In this document: one piece after another, positions 42,386-52,505 of the stretch
Numbering within the stretch: the stretch's first letter is position 1
Layout: the number at the start of each line of letters is the position of its first letter
DNA from: Mycolicibacter engbaekii
GTDB taxonomy: Bacteria; Actinomycetota; Actinomycetes; Mycobacteriales; Mycobacteriaceae
Direction of reading: 5' to 3'
Length of the DNA stretch: 64,000 nucleotides
Assembly (NCBI RefSeq): GCF_002101585.1
Contig: NZ_LQOT01000012.1
Span: 23,303-87,302 of the forward strand
Made by a program: the position numbers and the translations under genes
The notes under the pieces: model-generated
The model's input: the letters and a program-made list of their open reading frames with translations, nothing else
Database searches by the model: none
What the model was told of the DNA's origin: nothing

Positions 42386-43275
42386 CCGGTGGTCCACACG
42401 GCGGCATGCGTGCCGACCACCGACACCGAGGGGTAGAGCAGCGCGGAGTTGATCTCGCCGTGCGTGCACAGCGCTGTCGGTACGTGCACCGAGTTCAGCG
42501 AGGCCTCCGGCAGGATCAGCACCGATGACCCGACCGCCAGGCAGTCCGGTCCCAATCCGGGCATCGGTGTGGACGGCCCGGCGACCAGCATCAGCGGTCC
42601 GCCCCGCGCGATCGCCTCGTCGCGGTACTGGCCCGGCACCGCGTCGGCCGTCAGGCTCAGCACCATGTAACCGTTGCCGGTGAACGCCTTCGGGTCGCCC
42701 AGGGCGGTCGGGGCCAGCGGCACACCGTCGGCGCGGTAGGCGGCCACTCCCTGGGCGGTGAGCAGCAGACCGGTGTCGGCGGGGTTGACCGGCGCCAGTC
42801 CCACCGGGAAGGCCGCGGCGTAGGCCACCGTGGTGTCTTTGATCCGGTCGGCAGGCGAATACAGGTACACGCCGCGCAGGGCGCTGCGTTCCTTGAGCGG
42901 GCCCAGGCACACGGTGCCGGTCAGCCGATCGGGTTGCGGGGCCGACAGCGGCGCCGGCACCAGTTCGCCCAACAGCGTGCAGCTGCCCAGCCCGGTGGCT
43001 TCGATGGGATGCGAAGGGGTGCCGTACACCCCGAACCGCAGATCGCCGGGCGCGGCGTGGGCCCCGTGCTCCGCGGTGAGCTGGGCCTTGACGTCGATCA
43101 GGGCGTAGTCGACCTCCCACCGCAGGTTCGACAGGGTCATCTCCCAGCCGAGGAAGGTCAGCGGCGAACCCAGCCGGGCGCCCTGGGCGCCGTAGGGGCC
43201 GGCCGTTTCCGAGCCCCCGCACGCCGCGACGCAGGCGACGGCCAGCGCCGACACCAGCGCGATCAGACTCCGCAC
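42382..43275 (-). CDS. probable lipoprotein (Rv0381c-like)
   Basis: This 297-residue exported protein has a short signal peptide and a lipobox-like VAAC with Cys19. The mature part contains a paired-domain arrangement (GSPLTFLGWEMTLSNLRW near the start, STPMPGLGPDCLAVG near the end) and three further Cys. It corresponds to Rv0381c by neighbourhood (spoU-Rv0381c-pyrE). Function unknown. It begins 17 bp after pyrE and overlaps the methyltransferase by 4 bases, so the genes are likely co-transcribed. Confidence 0.82.
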   Translation of the reverse strand: MRSLIALVSALAVACVAACGGSETAGPYGAQGARLGSPLTFLGWEMTLSNLRWEVDYALIDVKAQLTAEHGAHAAPGDLRFGVYGTPSHPIEATGLGSCTLLGELVPAPLSAPQPDRLTGTVCLGPLKERSALRGVYLYSPADRIKDTTVAYAAAFPVGLAPVNPADTGLLLTAQGVAAYRADGVPLAPTALGDPKAFTGNGYMVLSLTADAVPGQYRDEAIARGGPLMLVAGPSTPMPGLGPDCLAVGSSVLILPEASLNSVHVPTALCTHGEINSALLYPSVSVVGTHAAVWTTG

Positions 43276-43292
43276 AACGGTCCTCGGTGCGT

Positions 43293-43841
43293 TCAGTCCA
43301 GCCCCAGCTCGGCCAGTCCGAGCACACTGCGGTAGGGCACGCCCTCGGCCTCGATGGCCTCGGCTGCTCCGGTGGCACGGTCCACCACGGTGGCCACGCC
43401 CACCACGTGACCGCCGGCCTCCCGCACCGCACGCACCGCGGTCAGCGCCGACCCGCCGGTGGTGCTGGTGTCCTCGACCACCAGCACCGGGTGGCCGGCG
43501 ACGTCGAACCCTTCGATAAGGCGCTGCATGCCATGGGTTTTCACCGACTTGCGCACCACGAATGCGTCGATCGGGCGGCCCGGGGCGTGCATGACGGCGG
43601 TCGCCACCGGGTCGGCGCCCAAAGTCAGGCCGCCCACCGCGACATAGTCCCAGTCATCGGTGAGCTGGCGGACCAACCGTCCGATCAGGGCACCGGCGCG
43701 ATGGTGCAGGGTGGAACGGCGAAGGTCGACGTAGTAGTCGGCTTCGGCTCCCGAGGACAGGGTCACGCGGCCGTGCACCACCGACAGCTTGCGCACCAGC
43801 GCGGCCAGCTCGTCGCGTTCGTCGTTGTTAAGTGCGGCCAC
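43293..43841 (-). CDS. pyrE: orotate phosphoribosyltransferase PyrE
   Basis: This 182-residue enzyme of pyrimidine synthesis joins orotate and PRPP. The PRPP-binding loop [15 protein letters not shown] and the catalytic flexible loop [12 protein letters not shown] are visible. It matches Rv0382c. Its start (ATG 43841) lies 14 bp inside the end of the SDR gene upstream, so the two are translated from one message. Its second metal-binding Asp is replaced by Thr (EDTSTTGG), a variant seen in related mycobacterial enzymes. Confidence 0.93.
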   Translation of the reverse strand: MAALNNDERDELAALVRKLSVVHGRVTLSSGAEADYYVDLRRSTLHHRAGALIGRLVRQLTDDWDYVAVGGLTLGADPVATAVMHAPGRPIDAFVVRKSVKTHGMQRLIEGFDVAGHPVLVVEDTSTTGGSALTAVRAVREAGGHVVGVATVVDRATGAAEAIEAEGVPYRSVLGLAELGLD

Positions 43842-44604
43842 GGCCCCTCCCGAATCTGTTGGTCAGCGTCCGCGACAGCCCGCGCGGAACCAGTCGGCTG
43901 ACGCCTGCCAATGCCTTGTACTGCAGGCCCGGGACGCTGACCACCTCGCCCCGGGCGATGTCGGCCAGACTCGCCGCGACCACGTCGTCGACCTCCATCC
44001 ACAAAAACGACGGCAGGGTGGCCATGTCGATGCCGGCACGCTGGTGGAATTCGGTGTGGACATAGCCGGGGCAGACAACATGGATGCCGACGCCGGTGCC
44101 GTGCAGGCCGCCGGCCAGTCCCTCGGTGAACGACACCACCCAGGCCTTGGATGCCGAGTAGGTCGAGCCGCGTCCCGACAGCAGCCCGGCGACGCTGGCG
44201 ATGTTGATGACCCTGCCGGCGCCCTTGTCGATCATCGCGGGCAGCGCGGCCCGGGTCAGCTGCATCACCGCGGTGACGTTGACGTCCAGCTGCGCCTGCA
44301 ACAGCGCAGGGTCGGCGGTCCAGAACTCTCCGGCCGTGCCGAATCCGGCGTTGTTGACCAGTACCTGCACCCCGGCGGCCAGACGCTCGGCGACCCGCGC
44401 GCGCCCCTGGGCGTCGGCCAGGTCCGCGGACAGTACCTCGACGGCGGCACCGTGGGCGTCGCGCAGCTCGGCGGCCAGTGCTTCCAGGCGCTCGACATCG
44501 CGGGCGACCAGCACCAGATCATGTCCGTCGGCGGCGAAGCGGCGCGCGTAGCCGGCACCCAGCCCAGAGGTGGGCCCGGTGACCACGGCGACGGGGCGAG
44601 ACAT
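43828..44604 (-). CDS. short-chain dehydrogenase of the Rv2509 type
   Basis: This 258-residue SDR has cofactor motif [25 protein letters not shown], catalytic Ser in [12 protein letters not shown] and YSASKAW. The C-terminus ([19 protein letters not shown]) resembles mycobacterial reductases related to Rv2509, which reduces the mycolate beta-keto group; that role is not implied here. It overlaps pyrE by 14 bp. M. tuberculosis has no SDR between pyrE and Rv0383c, so this gene was gained here or lost there. Substrate unknown. Confidence 0.88.
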   Translation of the reverse strand: MSRPVAVVTGPTSGLGAGYARRFAADGHDLVLVARDVERLEALAAELRDAHGAAVEVLSADLADAQGRARVAERLAAGVQVLVNNAGFGTAGEFWTADPALLQAQLDVNVTAVMQLTRAALPAMIDKGAGRVINIASVAGLLSGRGSTYSASKAWVVSFTEGLAGGLHGTGVGIHVVCPGYVHTEFHQRAGIDMATLPSFLWMEVDDVVAASLADIARGEVVSVPGLQYKALAGVSRLVPRGLSRTLTNRFGRGRGRT

Positions 44605-44706
44605 GCCCGTCAGCGTAACGGCGATCGCGAGCGCGACGAAGTCGGGCGCTGCGGTTCGCCGCCGTCATCTCCCAACCAAGCCGCTGGTATCGAGCGGCGT
44701 CGGTCG

Positions 44707-45570
44707 TCAGCGCTGATAGTGCGCGGTCTGCCGCACGTTGTGCCCGCCCTTGGCCGAACGCCCGTCCGAGGCGGCGTCCCGGCTCGCCCGGCGGCGCGGC
44801 GCCGGCTCCCCCGCAGCGGACGCGGGCGCCCGCGATGCCGATGCGGGCTGGTCGGCTGCATTGTCGTCGGCTGCCTCCGCGGCGCTCGGCGGTCCCAGCG
44901 GGCGGCTGGGCTGGCCGCCGTTGCGGCGGCCCGGGGCGGCCTCGGCGGCCTGGCGGCGCGGGGCCGGCGGCAGCACCCGCAGGAGGTCGTTGAACTGGCG
45001 GACGCTGCGCAGGCCCTCGTCCCACTGGCTGCGGGTGCTGGTGATGGGCATGCTCACCAGCGTCCAGTTCTCCTCGTTCCACATGATTTCCGCGCAGTCG
45101 GGCGCGCTGTGGGCGAAGGTGACCATCCGCCGGTCGCAGGCCCGGCGTGCCGCGTCCAGGTTGGTGGAATACACCATGCGGGGGCCAATCGCCCCGAGCA
45201 GCCAGATGTCGTTCTCGCGGGGCTCCTTGAGGCCCTTGAGCCGCACATCGACCACCACGTTGGTGGCGACCTTGCGATGCAGGGCGATCACCGTGGCCAC
45301 TTCGTCGAGGTCGAAGATGTAGACGGCCTCGCCGCGGATCTGGCCGAGCACCACGTTGCGCACCGGCGCCTCGCCGCCCACGCTCGATATCACGCCGCGT
45401 GTCCAGCGGCGCAGGATCTCGGTGGATTCCGGTTCGAAGTCGAAGCCGTGCGACCGTGCCCAAGACTTACGGCGCCGACTGCGGCCCCGACGCTGGTCGA
45501 TGTCCACGTACAGCAGTACCGCCGCGCCGACGAAGCACAGCGCGGACAGCGTGAACCAAAGCGGGACCAT
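44707..45570 (-). CDS. ttfA: trehalose monomycolate transport factor TtfA
   Basis: This 287-residue protein matches Rv0383c (TtfA), an essential partner of MmpL3 in moving trehalose monomycolate across the inner membrane. A single N-terminal transmembrane helix (residues 4-22) precedes a basic stretch, a folded cytosolic domain (about 40-200: AVYIFDLDEVATVIALHRK, NDIWLLGAIGPRMVYSTN) and a long disordered Ala/Arg/Pro-rich tail. A TACGCT -10 box ends 7 bases before the ATG, suggesting a leaderless transcript. Confidence 0.92.
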   Translation of the reverse strand: MVPLWFTLSALCFVGAAVLLYVDIDQRRGRSRRRKSWARSHGFDFEPESTEILRRWTRGVISSVGGEAPVRNVVLGQIRGEAVYIFDLDEVATVIALHRKVATNVVVDVRLKGLKEPRENDIWLLGAIGPRMVYSTNLDAARRACDRRMVTFAHSAPDCAEIMWNEENWTLVSMPITSTRSQWDEGLRSVRQFNDLLRVLPPAPRRQAAEAAPGRRNGGQPSRPLGPPSAAEAADDNAADQPASASRAPASAAGEPAPRRRASRDAASDGRSAKGGHNVRQTAHYQR

Positions 45571-45577
45571 TGGGCCT

Positions 45578-45583
45578 AGCGTA
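45578..45583 (-). promoter_or_regulatory. candidate leaderless promoter of ttfA
   Basis: On the minus strand TACGCT (TANNNT) ends 7 bases before the ttfA ATG at 45570, with no ribosome-binding site between them, which fits leaderless transcription. Confidence 0.45.
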
Positions 45584-45656
45584 TCTGTTCTCGGGCCCGA
45601 AGCGAGAATGCTCGCAGGTCACAACCGTGTATCAGCACTGTTCCAACAGGTCAACG

Positions 45657-46904
45657 TCACAATTGCAGGGTGTCCGGAGCGACGCCGCCGAAGATGGTCT
45701 TCCCGGTGTCGTAGGAGACGTAGATCGGCTCCATGGCGAACGGCAGGTTACCGGTGTTCATGTTGTTGGCGCTGATCACCACCGGGCCACGCGTCGAGGC
45801 GTTCGCGGGGTCGGCCGAGTAGGTCGTCGAACTCACGGTGTAGGAGTAGAGCAGCTGCCCGCCGGGGGTGTAGACGCGGATCAGCGTCCCGTCCGGGAGG
45901 GTGCCGGTGGACGTCGGGGTGATGCCCGCGTTGCTCAGCACCGACGCCGGCATGGTTCCGAACACCCCGCCGGAGTCGATCACTCCGTTGACCTGCTGAG
46001 GCGTGGCGCCGTTGAGGCTCACGTACAGGGCCGACCACGGCGCGCCATCGACGGCGATCCCGCCCTCCAGCGGGTTGGCCCCGAAGATCAGTTCCCCGTT
46101 GGGCTGGTCGATCAACACGCCACGGCCGAGCTCGCCCGGCAGATCGGCGGTCGGAATGTGGTCGGGGGTGGGGCCCAGCGCGTTGGGCCCGATGCCCAAG
46201 ATGCCGGTGGAGGATCCGGCCAGGTAGTCGTGAATGGACCACGGGCCGAAGATGTTGAAGTCCGCCGGGAACGCGAACAGCACCGCGGCGACTGACGTGT
46301 CGGCGGTGACCGTACCCGCGACGCCGTCCTGGTCGAAGCCGCTGAAGGTGACCGTGGTGGGCAGCTCCAGATAGAAGTAGTTCAGGTAGCCACCGAACTG
46401 GCCGATGTTGAATCCGGTCGGCAGACCGGTGATGCCGAAGGGGTTGATGTTCCAGATCGGCATGACCAGTCCGGCGGCGCCGGTGTCGACCAGGACCTCG
46501 GTCTCCGGGCCCCCGCCGACGGAGAGGTTGATGACCGGCTGGGTGACCAGGTTGACGTCCATCGGGACGGTGAAGCTGGTCGGGAGATCGGCGAGCGCGG
46601 TGTCCGGGCCGTAGTCGGCGGCGCTGCCGGCGACATCCGGGCCGAACAGCCACGGCGCGATGCTGTTCAGCGGGTTGTAGACCAGGTCCTGGTACCAGCC
46701 GGTGAACAGGGTGTCCAGCGAGGCCAGGGCCGAACCCGGGTCGGTGTCGGCGGCGATACCCGGGTCTGTCCAGCTGATCGCGTCGATCAGGGGCTGCAGC
46801 AGGTCGTCCCAGTCCGCGTGCGCGGCGGGGGCCGGGGCGCTCAGCGCCAGCAATGCGCCGGCGGCGCCGACGGCACCCACCAGCCGATGGCGACGACGTG
46901 CCAT
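45657..46904 (-). CDS. PecA-type aspartic protease with signal peptide and no PE domain
   Basis: This 415-residue exported pepsin-like protease has both catalytic signatures: VDTGAAGLVMP (Asp140) and IDSGGVFGTMP (Asp310). In M. marinum and M. tuberculosis this fold is the C-terminal domain of PE proteins such as PecA, which clips PE_PGRS proteins and LipY at the surface. Here a classical signal peptide (cut after AHA, residue 30) and a DWDDLLQPLIDAISW segment replace the PE domain, so Sec export is expected. The mature start resembles that of the PE-less PGRS protein at 23050-26034. Substrate unproven. It lies between clpB and ttfA. Confidence 0.88.
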   Translation of the reverse strand: MARRRHRLVGAVGAAGALLALSAPAPAAHADWDDLLQPLIDAISWTDPGIAADTDPGSALASLDTLFTGWYQDLVYNPLNSIAPWLFGPDVAGSAADYGPDTALADLPTSFTVPMDVNLVTQPVINLSVGGGPETEVLVDTGAAGLVMPIWNINPFGITGLPTGFNIGQFGGYLNYFYLELPTTVTFSGFDQDGVAGTVTADTSVAAVLFAFPADFNIFGPWSIHDYLAGSSTGILGIGPNALGPTPDHIPTADLPGELGRGVLIDQPNGELIFGANPLEGGIAVDGAPWSALYVSLNGATPQQVNGVIDSGGVFGTMPASVLSNAGITPTSTGTLPDGTLIRVYTPGGQLLYSYTVSSTTYSADPANASTRGPVVISANNMNTGNLPFAMEPIYVSYDTGKTIFGGVAPDTLQL

Positions 46905-47011
46905 GATGACCCCTCCGGTTGGACGCCCGCTACCCGAACTCGCGGGAATTTCTCAGTAACGGCAAGGCTAACCGATCAGCCAGAGCACCGCACCTGCAAA
47001 GCAAGCGTCCT

Positions 47012-47051
47012 ACGTCACGGCCCCCGGAATCAATCCCGGGGGCCGTGACGT
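47012..47051 (-). terminator. clpB terminator hairpin
   Basis: ACGTCACGGCCCCCGG pairs perfectly with CCGGGGGCCGTGACGT, a 16-bp stem with an 8-base loop, starting 10 bp after the clpB stop. It is a strong intrinsic-type hairpin without a U-tract. Confidence 0.85.
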
Positions 47052-47061
47052 CTGGATGGGC

Positions 47062-49608
<2,547 letters not shown>

Positions 49609-49676
49609 GACACCTCCATTCGGGGTTAGTGACGGGCCTCACATAACGCCCGCCAAAAATGCTTGTCGTGTTTTCC

Positions 49677-49709
49677 AACGCCGTCAAGGTTGAGTCTGTT
49701 CCGCTCAGG
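49677..49709 (-). promoter_or_regulatory. clpB stress promoter with overlapping HAIR-like box
   Basis: Read on the minus strand, CCTGAGC-N7-ACTCAAC (49709-49689) matches the HspR box CTTGAGT-N7-ACTCAAG at 11 of 14 positions with exact spacing. Overlapping it, GGAAC (49702-49698), 17 bases, then CGTT (49680-49677) matches the SigH/SigE consensus. clpB starts 69 bp downstream. Both inputs are known for clpB in M. tuberculosis. Confidence 0.65.
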
Positions 49710-49731
49710 TCTGACGAGTTTTCCTGAGCGG
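49701..49731 (-). terminator. hairpin downstream of the 49749-50495 gene
   Basis: CCGCTCAGG (49701-49709) pairs perfectly with CCTGAGCGG (49723-49731) around 13 bases. It starts 17 bp after the stop of the minus-strand gene and shares one arm with the clpB HAIR-like box, so termination and regulation may compete. Confidence 0.55.
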
Positions 49732-49748
49732 CGACTCACCCCGCCTGA

Positions 49749-50495
49749 TCAGCCAAGACGCAGCGCGCGACGGGCATCCTGCATCATCCGGGGCAACCGC
49801 GAGGCACCCATCAGCGCCCGGAAGAGCCAGCTGTCGTCCGACGGCAGCACGCCGGCCGATTGGGTGGCGTCGAGCAGGTCGAACAACGTCTCCCCCTCGT
49901 ACATGAGCCCGTCGGCGTTGAAGTGGTAGCGGTCCACCGCCGTGCACTGCACGAAGGTGCCGACGCCGTGGATCGCCGGAGCCGACTCGTCGTAGGGATA
50001 GAAGCGCAGCGTGCCGCTGAAGTGTCCGCTGCCGATGTAGCGGACGATCACCCGCGTCTCGCCCTCGGGCGTGACGTCGAAATAGACCTGCCCGGGCAGC
50101 GGGTCGTAGCGCCAGTCCGGGATGGCGTCGAGGAAGGAGAAGTTGTAGCGCTCGAACTCCTCGAGACCGACGATGATGCGACCGAAGGTCGTGGGGTCCT
50201 TGTAGCGCAGGTCCGGCGTGTAGAGCTCGTGGTTGAGCGACATGTCGCGCATCAGCCAACTCCACCAATACTTCTTGGCCCATTCGGCGGCGAAGGCCAC
50301 GTCGATCCCACGCTCGGCGTAGTGCGCGATCTTGCGGTCCAGATCGAGGAACCACTGCTCGGTCATGGCGTTGAGCTCGGGCTCGGTGAGCACCTTGACC
50401 TTGCCGCCGGCGCGGTTTCCGGGCAGGTATTCCGGTAGTGGCTGACGCAGCCTCGGTTTGGCGATGGCCTCCCTGAACAGCGCCTCGTCGAACAT
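49749..50495 (-). CDS. NTF2/SnoaL-like protein, likely target of the adjacent TetR
   Basis: This 248-residue soluble protein is not firmly recognised. It has many aromatic residues and a C-terminal alpha+beta region (RVIVRYIGSGHFSGTLRFYPYDESAPAIHGVG is read as beta strands in segments) that resembles SnoaL/NTF2-type folds; this is a weak inference. ATG at 50495 lies about 9 bases after GGGAAGG; a GTG three codons earlier is possible. It is divergent from a TetR gene, and the 100-bp gap carries two identical-half-site operators, so it is very likely repressed by that regulator. Confidence 0.78.
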   Translation of the reverse strand: MFDEALFREAIAKPRLRQPLPEYLPGNRAGGKVKVLTEPELNAMTEQWFLDLDRKIAHYAERGIDVAFAAEWAKKYWWSWLMRDMSLNHELYTPDLRYKDPTTFGRIIVGLEEFERYNFSFLDAIPDWRYDPLPGQVYFDVTPEGETRVIVRYIGSGHFSGTLRFYPYDESAPAIHGVGTFVQCTAVDRYHFNADGLMYEGETLFDLLDATQSAGVLPSDDSWLFRALMGASRLPRMMQDARRALRLG

Positions 50496-50519
50496 GCCAC
50501 CCACCTTCCCGCCGCATTG

Positions 50520-50574
50520 GAATCACCTGATTCCCGCAATCAAAGCAGGCCCAGCAAGTAGAATCAAGTGATTC
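50520..50574. promoter_or_regulatory. duplicated operator GAATCA-NN-TGATTC
   Basis: Perfect palindromes GAATCACCTGATTC (50520-50533) and GAATCAAGTGATTC (50561-50574) lie 41 bp apart, about four helical turns, between divergent genes. The second overlaps TAGAAT (50559-50564), a good -10 box for the TetR gene. This is the expected layout for autorepression and control of the neighbouring gene. Confidence 0.85.
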
Positions 50575-50595
50575 TCAAGCGGATGGGGTGGCCCG

Positions 50596-51213
50596 ATGGA
50601 CACGACGACGCCGCGAGTATGGCGCGGCCAGACGCATGACGACCGGGCCCAACTCCGCCGAACGCAACTGATGCGGGCCGGATTCGAGCTGCTGGGCACC
50701 GAAGGCACCTCAGGCGTCACCATGCGAGCGGTCTGCCGCCACGCCGGGCTGAGCCCGCGCTACTTCTATGAAAGTTTCAGCGACACAGACGAATTGATGC
50801 TGTCGGTCTACGATCACTGCAACGCCGAGCTGCTCAACGCCATCGCCGGCGCCACCAACCCGGAATCCCCCGTCGCGGCGGCGGTCGACGCTGCCGCCGG
50901 CTACTTCGAGGCAGATCCCCGGCGGTTGCGAATCCTGTTGCGCGAGCCGCAGTCCAGCAATCTGCTCGCCGCCCACCGGGCCGATGTACTCCCCGGGCTC
51001 CTGACCGAACTGGCCGGTTCCGCGGGCGTCACCGACCCGCCGGGCAGCCCCACCAGCCGCGCCATGCACGCCAGCGCACTGTCGGGAGCTCTGACCGCGC
51101 TGGTTCTCGACTGGGCCGACGGCCGGCTGCGCGCCAGCCGTGCCGAGCTGGTCGCCTACGCGACCACGCTGGTGCTGGCAGGGCTGGCCGGGTCCGGCGA
51201 TTCAGGACGCTGA
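50596..51213 (+). CDS. TetR-family repressor
   Basis: This 205-residue regulator has an N-terminal helix-turn-helix (about residues 43-64: VTMRAVCRHAGLSPRYFYESFSDTDEL) and a C-terminal helical ligand domain with little similarity to known members. The ATG at 50596 is the usual TetR distance from the HTH. Paired operators in the divergent gap predict that it represses itself and the 49749-50495 gene. Its last 12 bases overlap the end of the converging membrane-protein gene. Ligand unknown. Confidence 0.92.
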   Translation: MDTTTPRVWRGQTHDDRAQLRRTQLMRAGFELLGTEGTSGVTMRAVCRHAGLSPRYFYESFSDTDELMLSVYDHCNAELLNAIAGATNPESPVAAAVDAAAGYFEADPRRLRILLREPQSSNLLAAHRADVLPGLLTELAGSAGVTDPPGSPTSRAMHASALSGALTALVLDWADGRLRASRAELVAYATTLVLAGLAGSGDSGR

Positions 51214-51693
51214 GGTCTCACACGAGGCCGAGGTCTCGCAGGACCGGGCGCCGGCCGGCGGTCGGCTCCAGAGGAACAGCGCGATCCAGGCGCCGTAGCC
51301 CAATGCCATCCCGGCATACATGACGGTGGGATCCGACTGGCCGTGCACGCTGAGGTAGAGCGCCACCCCGACGATCAGCGCAGGCAGCGCGGCAGCCCGA
51401 CGCCGCAGGGCCAGCGCGACCGTGACGAACACGATCGACACGATCAGCAGGACGGGACTGATCCGATGTAACGCCTCGAGCGCAGCGCCACCCCAGCCGC
51501 GGGACCGCGCGCCCTCGTGTGCACCATGGCCGGCGCCGGCCGCCGCCGAGGCGCCGGCGCCGACTGCGGCCAGGACCGCCGGGAGACAACAGGCCAGCGT
51601 GCAGGTCAGCGCGGCGAACGCGCCCGCCACCCCGAATCTGCGCCCGGCCGGCTTGCCCGGACCTGCCGCGTCGCGCTGCGGCGTTGCTGACAT
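51202..51693 (-). CDS. Cys-rich small membrane protein near a CsoR-like operator
   Basis: This 163-residue protein has about four hydrophobic segments. The first contains LTCTLACCLPAVLAAVGAGA, with three Cys, reminiscent of the metal-binding first helix of mercury transporters of the MerT/MerC type. A His/Gly loop (GAGHGAHEG) and a C-terminal tail with repeated CETSAS add more possible ligands. Metal or sulfur handling is therefore a reasonable guess, unproven. ATG at 51693 follows GGAAGGGTGG. A CsoR/RicR-like palindrome lies 34 bp upstream. Confidence 0.8.
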   Translation of the reverse strand: MSATPQRDAAGPGKPAGRRFGVAGAFAALTCTLACCLPAVLAAVGAGASAAAGAGHGAHEGARSRGWGGAALEALHRISPVLLIVSIVFVTVALALRRRAAALPALIVGVALYLSVHGQSDPTVMYAGMALGYGAWIALFLWSRPPAGARSCETSASCETSAS

Positions 51694-51726
51694 ATCCCAC
51701 CCTTCCCAAGGTTGTGAGCCGAACCT

Positions 51727-51743
51727 ATACCCCGTAGGGGTAT
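51727..51743. promoter_or_regulatory. CsoR-family-like operator ATACCCC-GTA-GGGGTAT
   Basis: This is a perfect 7-bp inverted repeat with a C/G tract, the shape of sites bound by CsoR, RicR and CstR regulators (copper or persulfide sensing). It lies in the 107-bp gap between the Cys-rich membrane protein and the GAP-family gene and could control both. No CsoR gene is in the window. Confidence 0.65.
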
Positions 51744-51800
51744 CTGGCAAGGCATGGCCGGGTGCACGGCCGGACCGATCCGGTCCGCTACGGTGCAGCT

Positions 51801-52472
51801 ATGACGACCAGCCTGGCTTCGGTGTGGACTGCCCTGATACCCCTTGCCCTGGTGGTGGCGCTGTCCCCGATCACCGTAATCCCGGCCGTGCTCGTGCTGC
51901 ACACTGCGCGCCCGCGGGAGACCGGACTGGCCTTCCTGCTCGGATGGCTGGCCGGCCTGGCGGCTCTGACCGCCGCGTTCGTCGCGGCATCCGGCCTGGC
52001 CGGCGGTCTGCAGCGGACACCGCCGGGCTGGGCGTCCTGGCTGCGGATCGTCGTCGGTACGGCGCTGATCGGGTTCGGCCTCTACCGGTGGACGGCCCGG
52101 CACGGCCACAGCGAAATGCCCCGCTGGATGCGCTCCTTCACCACGATGGCACCGCTGCGCGCCGGCCTGATGGGGGCGATACTGGCCGTCGTCCGGCCCG
52201 AGGTGTTGTTCATGTGCGCCGCCGCCGGACTGGCCATCGGCAGCGCCGGACTGGCCGCCGAGGACAGCTGGACCATGGCGGCATTCTTCGTCGCGCTCTC
52301 CGCCTCCTCGGTGCTGATTCCCATCCTGGGCTACGTCGCCGCCAGCGACCGGCTGAATCCGGCACTGAACCGGCTCAAAGACTGGATGGAGCGCCAGCAC
52401 GCCGCACTGGTCGCGGTGATCCTGGTCCTGATCGGTGCGATGGTGCTCTACAACGGGATTGACGCGCTCTGA
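51801..52472 (+). CDS. GAP-family membrane protein (SfLAP-like)
   Basis: This 223-residue protein has six hydrophobic segments with a LysE-like layout. The opening WTALIPLALVVALSPITVIPAVLVLHTARPRETGLAF (seen here in parts) is characteristic of the GAP/sulfolipid-1-addressing protein family, whose members help export glycopeptidolipids or sulfolipids in mycobacteria. The cargo here is unknown. ATG at 51801; 51762 is a less likely upstream start. It is divergent from the Cys-rich membrane protein and shares the CsoR-like operator region. Confidence 0.85.
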   Translation: MTTSLASVWTALIPLALVVALSPITVIPAVLVLHTARPRETGLAFLLGWLAGLAALTAAFVAASGLAGGLQRTPPGWASWLRIVVGTALIGFGLYRWTARHGHSEMPRWMRSFTTMAPLRAGLMGAILAVVRPEVLFMCAAAGLAIGSAGLAAEDSWTMAAFFVALSASSVLIPILGYVAASDRLNPALNRLKDWMERQHAALVAVILVLIGAMVLYNGIDAL

Positions 52473-52505
52473 CCGGCGACGCAGCGGCGCCGTTAAGATC
52501 GCGCC

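Noticed and set aside
42386..43432. Extension of the SpoU methyltransferase frame to 568 codons
   Set aside because: It covers the whole lipoprotein gene on the same strand and has shadow-frame composition.
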